Positions 20,621-31,249 of a stretch of 36,951 nt of DNA are shown in pieces. Location of the stretch: positions 1-36,951 of the forward strand of contig WELA01008541.1 in the NCBI GenBank assembly GCA_009602735.1, in the 5' to 3' direction. The notes under the pieces were generated by a model that was given only the letters and a program-made list of their open reading frames with translations, did no database searches and was not told where the DNA came from. A program made the position numbers and the translations under genes. This DNA is from Mesotaenium endlicherianum (taxonomy: Eukaryota; Streptophyta; Zygnematophyceae; Zygnematales; Mesotaeniaceae). Numbering within the stretch: the stretch's first letter is position 1; every line of letters begins with the position of its first letter.

Positions 20621-20913
20621 CGAACGGGATACGCCCGTTCGACCGTTTTCGTTGAACATGAATCAGTGCCCTAAGGTGTGACTCAAAGCACTTCTGTGCC
20701 TCACGTTTTGCAAGAATATGTACTTGCAAGAGTCACCGTGAGTGCAATTCTCACAAGCTCACATTCTACGACTTTAGTTTTCATTTTCGCATTCTCAAGA
20801 ATTGTCAATTATATGAAGTTATTTCTTGCCATTATTATCGTTATTTCTTTACATTAAGTAAAAATATTCCTCCAATACTGAGCAAAGATTCTCAAGAAAG
20901 CAAAAACATTACA

Positions 20914-23381
20914 ATGGAAAAATGTTATCAAAGCTCAGCCTACTGAACTAAGCTTCTTATTTTTCTCTTAGTCTTCAACTCCAGCCCCGCTCACACTTTG
21001 GAAGCTCTTCACAAGCCATTTCTTGTGACTTAATCACCTGTTTAGAATTAAGCATACTGAAGAAAAAGGGAGGTCAACAATATTGATTGCACTAAATGCC
21101 TTTGCAAGGTTAGTAGCATTAAGTTAATGAATACAAGATTTTTTTAAAAATCCAATCACAATTCTGGAACACACAAAGTGCAGAGAAACATATGGTATTA
21201 GGCAATACTGGTCACCTCAGTCAGTTTTCTCATGTGTCTTATATCATTACTACCCAATCCTACCTAGGTGCGATATAATTTCTCCGCTAGTGTGTACACT
21301 TGTTCCAGTGGTGTACAACAACATTGAGTATTGACTGATACTCTTTATACCAATGCACTATATGCATAGAATGCAGTAGTGTCTTACTCAAGAAGTACAT
21401 ACTCGTGCTGTTGAGCATGTAAAGTGAGCACAATTTACTAAATACTTTCAATACACATCCCATCTCCCTCTCCCCAACCCGAAGAGCTGTCGTTCTTAAC
21501 AATTCGAACCACGTAGCGTCTCGTCAGCGATGTTTATGATTTTCGAAAGTTGTTGATGCGAAATGGTGACAACCGCATTTGTTTGTTTGTTGGAAGTCAA
21601 TTTCTTTCACGACTATCTATTTACCAAGTTACGGTTAATTGAATCATGCACTTCTGACGCGTGTTATCGGTTATTAGTACTCAACCTATTGTATTTTTCT
21701 ATAATTTGTCATCCACCACTAATATAATTTGGACGTCTTTCATGTGGTGTGGTTCAAGCCCCACTCACATGGAGTAAGGTTTAAATCCAACTCCCGAGGA
21801 ATATGGTGTAATCACTCTCCAAAAACATTTAAATATGTGAACTAAAGAGAAGCAAGCGCAAATGCCAAATGGTTGGATTAGGCAAACGAGTCTGATGGGC
21901 AGCAGAGCCTGAAGGCGCTCTCTATGTAAGCCATGGCCCAAGTTGTAATAAACGTTAAGTCCTTCCGAGTTAAGACAAGTTTAAGACTTTCTCTTCGTTC
22001 GTGTAGTTGAATTCCTTATCTATGTGAACTTGTGAAGTACCTTTCGTGCGTGACATGCTTAACGGCTGACTCACAAGTGCGGTAGACAGCTCCGACACTG
22101 GTAACTGGTGACTTTCATTTATGTTTGATGTCATATGATGTTCCACGACTGCAGGTGACATTCTCCGTTGGGCTTCAATCATGACAACAACGGAAGATCG
22201 GTTGAAGTCACGAGGCGCATGGACTGTGAAGTCAACGGTCCGATTAGTTCGTCGCCTGGTTTTGTGATAATCACTGATCGTATATATTTCTGGTCTGTAG
22301 ATTGCGCGTGGGCAAAAACTGTATCTTGTCCATATCGTTGGAGACTTGACCTGACAGGACCTGACCATAATTGACACGCGGCTCACATCTCGATTTACTC
22401 GCACAAGCAGTCGAGAGCAATCGTGAGCGGAAGCCGAGAGGGAATTTCAGTCTCCAGATCGTCTTCGATCGTGTTCGGTAGCAGTCGATAGATCGTACGT
22501 AGCACTCGATAGCAGTCGAGACTGGTCGAGACGTCATTATACATTAACGGAGCGGTCGCCGCTACGAGACTTCTGACGATTCCAAAAGACGTCGAGAAGC
22601 CGGTGTTGGGCACTGTACGTTGCCTGCACGGCTCAAGCGGACGCAATCTGTCTCAATCTTCCACATTTGTCTCTAGGTGGATGACCCCTAGCCATCTTCA
22701 CCCTTCGACCTGCAGCTCCCGGGGCCCGCTGGGTCGCCTGGCAAGGCCTATGTACTGTTAACGGTCGTTAATATACCGTTCAAGCGAACCACCTCTGCCC
22801 ACGTTGTTTACACTGGATGATGGGCATAACAGGGCGAGCTATACCACCAAAAACGATTTCTATCAGCTACATGTCTATCCGATACTGTTTTTAATAATGC
22901 CAAAAGGTGATCTGGGCATGTGGTGAGGCTGAACGCCAAACAACACTATGCTCTCATGGTGTAAACTAAGCAATCTTTTGAAAGGATGCACCGTGCACGT
23001 TTGCCAGTCCTGAGTCCCCACTTCGTAAAGGATGCTCGGGAGTCGAGCGAAGTGAACTGCTTGGGCACTCGAGAGCCTGGGCTAAGTTTATATTGATAGG
23101 AATGATACATTTTAGGCGTAGCCTGCTCCATGTTCGGAAATTCAACGCCTTAATTCTTTCGGGAAACGCTTATCAGCATAGCTGCTAACCCATGATCCTC
23201 TGTTTATCTTGACGGAAAAGTGTTGTGTCGCATATCTGCTCATGGCCTACGACCTTCATTCTGCTGGGCGGGGAGTGAGGAGGCCAAAAGGCCTCACATG
23301 TAATAAATTGGAGATGGACCAGGGCCTGCCCGCAGTGTCATTTTGCACATCTCCTTAAAAGGTCTCAAAGCGCCAGCCAGC
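20914..23381. other. Intergenic region, no gene recognised
   Basis: Frames here are short and none resembles a known family. Around 22406-22520 the motif AGCA-G/C-TCGA recurs four times (22406, 22480, 22501, 22511). The GC content rises near the right end, before the pyrophosphatase-like gene. Its promoter should lie here, but no clear TATA box or initiator can be assigned. Confidence 0.5.
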
Positions 23382-26300
23382 ATGAGGAAGAGCAGCTCCG
23401 ACCGCGCCGTCCTGACGTTGGACGAATACGTGGACGGCGTACGCGCGGGCGGTGGGGAGGTTTCGCCGTCTGTGGTGGCAGCGGACGTGGCCGAGGACAA
23501 AAGAGCTGACTGGGCGACATTTGAGTTTGGCCTGCCGGGCTCCTTCCAGTGGCGGCTGCTCCTGCGCAACAAGCAGGGCCGCCTGGTGTCCTCCTGGCAT
23601 GGCGTGCCGCTGTACGGCGATAGCTGTCTCCTGAGCTTCGTGTGCACCACCCCCCGGTACTCCTGGGCCCGCGCCGAGGTGGCGCAGGACGAGTTCCTCA
23701 CGCCGCTGCGCCTGAGCAAGCGCGCCTCGGGGGAGCCCGCCCACTTTGCGGAGAACTGCCAGTGGAACTACGGCTTTCTGCCGCAGACGTGGTCGGATCA
23801 CCGGGGGCTCCTGGGGGCGGAGGAGGAGGAGGAGGAGCAAGGGGGGGGGGGGCTCCTGGGGGGGGATTGCGCGCCGGTGGAGGTCGTGGAGATCGGCGCG
23901 CGGGTGGCGCGCGCAGGGGAGGTGTACCTGGTGAAGCCACTCGCGGCGTTTGCGCTCGTCGACGCGCGCTGCCAGCTGGCGTGGAAGGTGGTGGCGATTG
24001 CGGCCGACGACGTGGTGGCGCCCGCGCTCGCTAGCGCGCGCGACGTGCAGCGCATCTTCCCCGGCATGCTGGACGAGATGCGCGACTGGCTGAAGACCTG
24101 CCTCTGCCTGGACCCCGGTGAGCGAGCGAGCGAGCGAGCCCACTCTCCTCTCCCGCCTCCTCCCCCGCCCCCGCCCCCCGCCGTCACCCCCGCCATCGCC
24201 TACGCCCTTGCGCTCGTCCTCGCTCTCAGCTGCGCCTGCGCCCGAGCCCTGTCTCCACTTGTGCTGCTGCTGCTGCTGCTGCTGGCTGGTGCAGCGTGCG
24301 GGGGGGGGGGCATGCAGCTGGCTCCTGATGGCACCTCGATTTGCTGGCTTTATGCTGGCTGCTATGCTCCAGAGTGCACAGCAGCAGCAGCAGCAGCAGG
24401 AGCAGCAGCAGCAGCAGGAGCCGCAGCACACACCATAAGCATCTGTCCTTAGTCCAAAAAAAAAGGACTGCACGGCAGCAGTTCACACCATCTTCTAATC
24501 GAACTGGTTTGGAACTGGGTCTCAGTCGAGAGGGAGTGCATTCTGTGCCAAAGCTTTGGACTCGGCGTCGTTGGATGAAGAGCCAGAGTCTGCGGGGAAG
24601 GGCCCGGGGGCAATGTGTGCGTGTGCCTTTGAAGCGGCCGGGGAGGAAGAGAAAAGGGACGAGAGAGTGGTGTGGCCATGACAACTGGCTGGCTTACGTA
24701 TGACGCTGGCCTCTCTCTCTCTCTCTCTCTCTGGGGGGGGGTCAGCATTGATACGCCGAGAGGTGGTGCAGCGCTGCTTGCTGGCTCCTTCATGGGTGAT
24801 ATGGAACTAGAGCTCCTTGCGAGACATGGGGACACGAGGGCACTTTTCACCATCTCATACATCAAAGTGATACACAAGCTGAACTGTACACGACACTCGT
24901 GTGGAACGCGGATCACGGATGATCACGCAGTACCGCGGCACAAGTCAGCACTCCGCCAACGCAAAGACGCATTGAGGCATTCGCCCGACTTGCAGGACAG
25001 CCCATCCATCCGCAGCACGGGCAGGCACCTTGCAGAACCCAACCCGCGGTTCTTCGTTTGTTATGGGCCAGGAGGCTGTAGCCGGCTCTCTGCCTCGCTG
25101 GCTGGCCAGCCGGCCGGGTTCTGGCGCACTCTTATGGGGTGCGGTGCTGTGCATGGGGGAAAGAAGGGAGGGAGGGAGGGCATTGCCAAGGTTCATGCGG
25201 TCAAGGAGGGGAGGGGGACGGATAGGGGAGCGCTGGGCTCAGTGACAGTGTGTGAGAGCTTTGCTGCGGACTGCCCCCGCTGGGAAGTTGCCATGCTGCT
25301 GCTGCTGCTGCTGCGATGCAAAGGCTGAGTGGGCTTCAGGCCGTCTGCTGCTGCTGCTGCTACTGCTGCCGCCGTGGGATGACGGCAACGGCGATGCCAT
25401 GCCGTTGACAATACCACCCCCGCTGTGCTGCCTGCGCTTGCCCCACCCTCCGCCCCGCGATGTCGTGGGCACCCGGGCAGGTGAGTTCGTGTCGAGGGTG
25501 CGCGGGGGCGTTGCACGTGTGCGTGCGCGCGCGTGGGCTCGGGATCTCACGCGTGCGTCCGTCCGTGGGCCTGTGCGTGAGTGCGTGCGTCTCTGGCAGC
25601 GGACGGCGAGAGCCTGCTGGGGTACAACGCGCGGGCGGTGGAGCCCGAGGTCGTGCAGCAGGTGGTGGCCCAGAGCCACGCCAGCTGGCAGCTGCTGCTG
25701 GACCAGCGCGGCCCTGCGGAGCCCCTCTTCGAGAGGCTCCCGGAGGAGGGGCTGGAGGCGGCGGCGCTGGAGCGCATGTGGAGCATGCACTACTCGCTGC
25801 ACGACAGCTGGCGCAGCGTCATCCCGCTCGCCGACAGCTCGCTGGGCTCCTCGTACCGCTACGAGAAGGCATGGGCCGACCCCGCCGCCACGCTGGACGC
25901 CGCTGAGGTTACGGCGGGGGGGTGGGCGGCGGCGGGGGCCGAGGGTGAGCGGGCTGCGGCAACGGGTGCGACAGGTGGTGGCTCCAGGAGCCGTACCCCC
26001 CGCAGCCCCCGCGAAGGCGGCGGCGCGTGGTCGAACCCGCCATCGCCCAAGGACTCTCTGCACGTGGCCGGCACGCTCAAGAAGCTGAAGCGCGANGAGT
26101 TCTCCATGGGCTCGTCCGACTGGGACTCGCTGCCGGCGTCGTCGCCCGTGGCCTCCAGCTGCACCACCGCCGCCACCGCCGACACTTTCTCCCCAGAGCC
26201 GCCCTACCCGCCGCACTCCCACTTCCACTCCCTCTCAACCTCGCCGGTAACGACAGCGGCGACAGGTAGCGCCGCCGCCGTCACGCCCCGCCGTCTCCAG

Positions 26301-28026
26301 CGGTTGAGCACCTCGTGGTCGGGCAGCAGCGAGCACGTGGACCCCCTCCAGCGCATCAAGAGCTTGGAGGCGATCCACCTGGCGGCGTACGCCGCTGCCA
26401 GCGCAGCGGCGGCTGCGCAGGATGACGGCAACGGTGGCCGCGGCCGGCCGCCTGGCGCCGCCGCAGCGGCCGCTCTGAAGAAGGCGACGTACCGGCGGAG
26501 GAGTTTGGAGGTAGACGTCAGTTGCACGCCCTCCCAGCAGCTGGTGAGCACGAGCACCTTCTCCTCCCGTCCTCTCTCCCCTCTCCCCTCTCCCCTCCCC
26601 ACCAGCAGCCTAGTGAGTGCTTCCTTTGCTCCCCTGCTCTCCTCTTTCGCTCCTATCATCCCTCCCTCCCTCCCTCCCTCTCTTCAGCATGCTGCCGCAG
26701 CACCATCATCATCATCGCCATCCCACATCCCGCGATCCTTTCTCCTCCCTGTCCCTCCTCTTTGTCCTGGTGTGGCCTGCATCCCCCGATAGGCTCACGT
26801 GGCAGACGGCACGGTCTCGGATCGGCATCCTTGGAGTTTTATCGCCTCTTCTGAAGTCCTACTTGCTGTCCAACTATTTCGTCAGAACTCCATCCAAACT
26901 GCAGACCCATTCGGCCCCCTGTCATTGTGGAGCACCCGTCCATGGTCGGAGCACAACCGTCGTGCGCTCAATCTGTTCTTCTTCTTCATGAGCACGATCG
27001 CTGCGGACAGACGGGCAATTCTGTTGGACAATTCCAAATGGTTGCCCACACCCTTACAAGACTCCTTCTGCTAAGCTGGGAGGCACACACGCAGCCGGGG
27101 CGCCGCATGAGCAACTGCACGCGCTGCTGGAGGGGCACTGCTGCTGCCTCTGCAAGAGTGAGCCACTTCCTGTGGGGCCCCCGAGTTGCATGGGGGGGGG
27201 CGGCACTCCTCGGATGCACGCGCTGCTACCCGGGAGCATCAGCAAGCAAGTGGGCCCTCGAATCAATACTTCTACTTGTCACGGCTGACCCCCGCGTGCA
27301 CGGGGCCAGGTGCTGCTGGGCCACATGCATGCACGCACTCGCCCAAGGCAAGCTCTTTCACCAAGACCGTGCAGAAATTGCCCCCCCCCCTCTCCCCCCC
27401 TTCTGCTATCCCTCCGCCACCCTTTCAGCTCCCTTCTCGGCCCTCCCGCCGCGGCTCGGCACACTCGTGCGCCAGCGCCTGACAGCAACGGCCGTGTGCG
27501 TGCATGCGTGCGTGCGCCTTGTGGAATGATGGCGCAGGACGGGGAGCTGCCATCGCCGGGGGCAGCGTCGGCGTCGGCAGCGTACGGGCGGCAGCACCAC
27601 AGCATCTTCTCGCCGCGCAGCGCGCACACCACGCTCACGCCGCTGCTCAAGAAGATCCACGACGAGCGCCAGGCCTGCCGCCCCTCCTCCCTGGAGGATA
27701 CGCCTGACCCCCCCCAGGCCGCCTCGCCCCGGCCCCCCCTGGGAGAGGCTGCAGGGGGAAGGCCGGCGGCGCCATGCCTGCAGCAGCAGGAGTCTGCAAG
27801 TGGTGTTGGCGCTGCTGCTGCTGCTGCAGATGTGCTGGGCGGGGAGGAGGAGGGGGGTGCTTGCTCAGCGGGGAGACGGGCCGCAGGGGTCGCTGCTCGG
27901 GGTGGTACGCCAGACGCGCTCGGAGAGGAGGCAGACGGCGTCGAAAAAGACAGTGAGCCAACAGCAGCCCAGGTTTCTGCTGCTGCTGCTGCTGCTGCTC
28001 TGAGAGAGACAGAGGCCGTGGGACAC

Positions 28027-28060
<34 letters not shown>

Positions 28061-28365
28061 TACCGCTGCCATCCCGGCGCTCTGTGGACACGCACCCCTT
28101 GTGGGCTCACCAAGATGAAGGGGATGCAGACAAGGTGGGAGGAGGAGGTCCCTCCGGAGCTGGAGCCGGAGTGGGATGCGGTGGAGCGGAGGGAGCAGGC
28201 ACGCCATCATCCGCATCAGCATCAACATCAGCATCAGCATCAGCACCAGCATCAGCATCCTCGTCGCCTGCAGCCACCTCAGGGCCTGCAGCAAACTATG
28301 TGCACCGTCATGCTGGGGGGGGCCTGGGTGATGACTACGCAGCGCTGGAAAATGCTGCTGTTTTT

Positions 28366-28413
<48 letters not shown>

Positions 28414-30075
28414 GGTGAGAGCCAGGGCGAGGAATCGGATCAGGTGGATGGCGTAGCTGGGGGTGTGGGGAGCACTGGCATTGAGGACGGGAGCGGTGGC
28501 AGTGGAGGTGGCAGTGTCGGGGGTGGCAATGGCGGGGGTGGTGTTGGTGATAAGGATAGTGTTGGCATGACCCACAGCACAGGCAGTGGCAAGGACGAGG
28601 ACGGGGACGGGTACGGAGACGGGGGCGGGGCCGAGGACGCAAATGGGGGCGGGGTCGAGGACGGGGACGGGGGCGGGGATGGGGCCATCGACAGGGACGG
28701 GGACATGGTGGGGACCGAAGACGGGGCCAAGGATGGGGCTGAGGACCACGACGGGGCCGAGGTCAGGGACAGGGACAGGGACGTGGGCGGGGACGTGGGC
28801 GTGGCTGCGGAAGGGCACCAGGCAGGGAGCTTGGGAGGACAGCTGCTGGAGGCACCGGTGCAGGTGTTGTCTGAGCGTTCCCGGGGCAACGACGACGGGG
28901 AGGATATCCCCGTGGCCATCCCCGTGGCCGTCCCCGTGTGTCTCTGGGGCCCACCGCCGGGCGGTACCGTCGCTGCTGCTGGGCTGTCCCTGGCGCAGCC
29001 GGCCCCGATCTACGTGGCGGAGGTGCTGCAGGGCCCTGCAGCAGTCGCAGCGGGTGGCAGCTTTCGGGGCATGGCCGTCGAGATGGCAGAGGCAGCCAGC
29101 GCTGCGCCCATCGTCCGGAAGCCGCCGACCCATGGCTGCCCTCGCTCGGCCATGCGCCACAAAGGCGCCCCGCGGGAGCCCTGCCCGACCGCGGCAACAG
29201 CTGGCGGGCAACCAAGCTCGGGCTCAAGCGCGAGTTACGGCCAACTGGGCCCGGGCCAGGGTCAGAGGAGGCTTCTGCGGCCGAGCCGATCGGCGGGGGC
29301 GCACGAGCTGGAGGAGGACGAGCGTGACCACCACGGCGTCGGCGCGGTCCAGCGCGGCAGTGGCGGCAGTGCGCGTGACGGCGGCCATCGAGGGAGGGGG
29401 CAGGTGTACTGGCGCTCCAGCAGCGACAGCCACTACTCGTACGCCCGCAGCGCCGCACTCGCGCTCCGCAACGTGCACGCGGGTGCCGTGCAGGCGGACC
29501 TGCCCAAGTGGAAGACGCGCCAAGGGGGCGTGCGCGCGCCGGGTGGTGAAGGCGACGACGACGACGGCATCCCCCTGGCCCAGGTGGTGCACGCGCAGGG
29601 CCGGCAGCTGCCAGCTGGTGTTGCCGCCGCGCCGGTGAAGGTGCGGGTCAGCTCCAGAGCGGGCGGCAACCACGGGCCAAGCCCCAGCCCCAGGGGCAGT
29701 CCTACCGGTACTTCTGCCGATAAGTTTTTCGTCCCGCCTCATACGAAGGGGGGCAAAAATGCGCAAGTGCATCCGCATGCGCATGCACACCCCTTTGCGT
29801 CTGGGTCAGCACACCTGCAGCAGCAGCAGCAGCAGCAGCAAAATCATGTCTCGCCGAGGGCGTGGAGGAGGTCCATCAGCTGGGGGGGGACGGGCGACGA
29901 GGCGCAGGAGAAGGACGCGCGGCAAGGGCAGCCTTCTCACCGGCGGCGGGTCAGCTTCAGCGACATAATAGAAGTCGTGGTGTTCAACGCCGACGAGGTG
30001 GAGGGCCCCGGGCAGCGCAAGGAGGCGGGCTTGTCGCACGTCGCCGCCCAGGTGTCCCAGGACCACTTGATGTAG
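23382..30075 (+). CDS. Pyrophosphatase-like pseudoenzyme with long extension (three exons)
   Basis: Exons 23382-24117, 25600-26543 and 27538-30075 join in frame to about 1405 residues. ATG 23382 is the first Met in frame; an upstream exon is not excluded. Residues about 40-285 match family I inorganic pyrophosphatase, nearest the plastid type: SWHGVPLYG, NYGFLPQTW, GDCAPVEVVEIG, VKPLAAFALVD, WKVVAI and FPGMLDEMRDWL, continuing across the first splice. Using yeast numbering, equivalents of E58, Y93, D115, D147 and K154 remain, but E48 is T89, R78 is lost, D117 is A164, D120 is E167 and D152 is A200. Hydrolysis of pyrophosphate is therefore doubtful. An acidic insert (146-160) precedes the GD motif. 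The rest is Ser/Ala/Gly/Asp-rich with poly-Gln. Residues 1337-1342 and 1363-1367 match the PP1-docking pattern. Exon 3 could be a separate gene starting at ATG 27526. Confidence 0.7.
24118..25599 (+). other. Intron 1 of the pyrophosphatase-like gene
   Basis: The donor GTGAGC follows CCCCG at 24117, and the acceptor CTCTGGCAG ends at 25599. Splicing here joins DWLKTCLCLDP to ADGESLLGYN, restoring the pyrophosphatase C-terminal helix region in frame. The intron holds CTG and CAG runs (24262-24284, 24379-24418), a CT run (24711-24732) and G runs. Confidence 0.75.
26544..27537 (+). other. Intron 2 of the pyrophosphatase-like gene (proposed)
   Basis: The donor GTGAGC lies after CAGCTG at 26543, and an acceptor GGCGCAG ends at 27537, with pyrimidine-rich tracts upstream. 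Both junctions are phase 0. Without splicing the frame would end at 26792. An alternative acceptor near 27427 (CCCTTTCAG) cannot be excluded. Confidence 0.5.
28365..28413 (+). repeat. CAG-type trinucleotide run in exon 3
   Basis: An almost pure AGC/CAG run, read here as poly-Ser. Similar runs occur at 27779-27790, 28027-28060 (GAGCAG, Glu/Gln), 29818-29841 (poly-Gln), 32590-32618, 36357-36378 and 36812-36831. Confidence 0.85.
28580..28800 (+). repeat. GGGGAC-rich imperfect repeat encoding Asp/Gly
   Basis: An irregular hexanucleotide-like repeat (GACGGG, GGGGAC, GGGGCC) in exon 3 gives a Gly/Asp/Glu-rich stretch. It looks like slippage-grown low complexity rather than a fold. Confidence 0.75.
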
Positions 30076-31249
30076 GAACAACGCCTTGGTGGCAACGAAG
30101 TAGCTGCTGCTGCACCTGCACGTGCACGCACATGGGAGGTTCTCCTCCCCGCAGAGCTGCTCGCCCCAATTGCACGGGAAGCTTCGGTTCATCCCTATGC
30201 TGTATCCAGCTTGTCCTCGGGCTTAGAGCCAGTGGGCTTGCATAGCGAATGTAGGGTCTGGTTTTGCTAGTGGGCACATCGAATCTCATGGGGGCCTCGC
30301 AATGAGAGGCTCTGAATCGGAGGCTGCGTCATGTCAGGACTTATGGGGACCTTGCTATCGCAAGTTTTTGATGCTCAGATTAAGTTATGGTGCGGGACAA
30401 AAGTAGCCGCATGTATGTCAAGTGAGCGCCAGCTGGCTGGTTTTTGGCCATGGCTCTCCTCCCGCCCCCTCAAAGCCAATGCATCCAGCCCGGGGCTACT
30501 GCTGGCCTGAGCTGCCAGTCATAGCTGCTGGCAGCCCTTGTGTGTAGTCTACCTGGCTTTGGTGAAGGTGTGCTCTGTGTAGTGGGGCCGGGAGCAGGTA
30601 AGTTTCTGAGGGGTCCCACAGCTTTTGCCGGTGCCAATGACTCCTCATTACAGTTGATAGAGTCCAGTGTTGGGTCACTAACAGAGCATTCGTATCCTTC
30701 GCAAATGGCTTGGCGTAGTACTCGATGGAACTTCCGGTTGTGATAGGACATCTTACGTGCAACATTGCATTGCAGGTAGGGCTAACGCTAGAAGCAGGAC
30801 AGTGCACGTCCTTTTAGCCTCGAGAGATTAGTATTCTCCAGATCTTAGCTAGCTATTTTTTCTTGTTTGTGTCTGAGAGCTGTCGTGTTCTTTTGTTGTG
30901 TACCATTGATATGGTTTTTCCACGCGTATTGGCTGGGATCTCCACTACGATTGAAAATTTCTTTGTTGCTTGTGAACGCAGCTGTGCACGCTCGACAAAG
31001 TCCATTTTTGGGAATGATGTCGATACAAATGACACAAGTAGCCAATATGTCCTATCACGACCACCCGCAGCGCAACAAGCCTGACCCAATTCTGCAGTGG
31101 CCTGCTGCCAACCATTGCTTCAACACTAAACAATCATATACTTATATCAGGCCCAGCCCTAAACGCTGCAGCTTGTCTGCTGCTAGCTAGCTGCCATACA
31201 CATAACAAAAGTCAACTAGAGGTTGCGCCCTGAGTGCCGTGTCTGGATC
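30076..31249. other. Intergenic space between convergent genes
   Basis: It lies between the stop of the plus-strand gene and the stop of the minus-strand gene and should hold both 3' untranslated regions. No gene or known RNA is recognised. A TGTAA on the minus strand (30648-30652) matches the green-algal poly(A) signal and could serve the minus gene, but a five-base match is weak. Confidence 0.4.

Larger units (their letters stand above)
19640..20913 (+). repeat. Family B LTR interrupted by a family A LTR
   Basis: The left part (about 19640-19916) carries the tRNA-like and hairpin regions of LTR B. The right part (20626-20913) carries the GAACATGAATCAGTGCCC block and the end AAACATTACA. The 704-bp A LTR and its target duplication lie between them. 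The 5' end of this B copy is missing. Confidence 0.8.

Noticed and set aside
21970..22404. A 144-codon minus-strand frame
   Set aside because: No recognisable motif, no neighbouring gene context and no sign of a family; length alone is weak support.
23355..24473. A 372-codon minus-strand frame opposite exon 1 of the pyrophosphatase-like gene
   Set aside because: The plus strand here carries recognisable pyrophosphatase motifs; the minus frame is Cys/Arg/Gly low complexity from GC-rich DNA.
28585..28640. DxDGDG-like stretch resembling an EF-hand or thrombospondin calcium loop
   Set aside because: It is part of a GGGGAC slippage repeat with no flanking helices or regular loop spacing.
28279..29211. 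Minus-strand frame of about 310 codons with VPVPVP runs
   Set aside because: It is the reverse of the Asp/Gly repeat in exon 3 and shows no independent feature.
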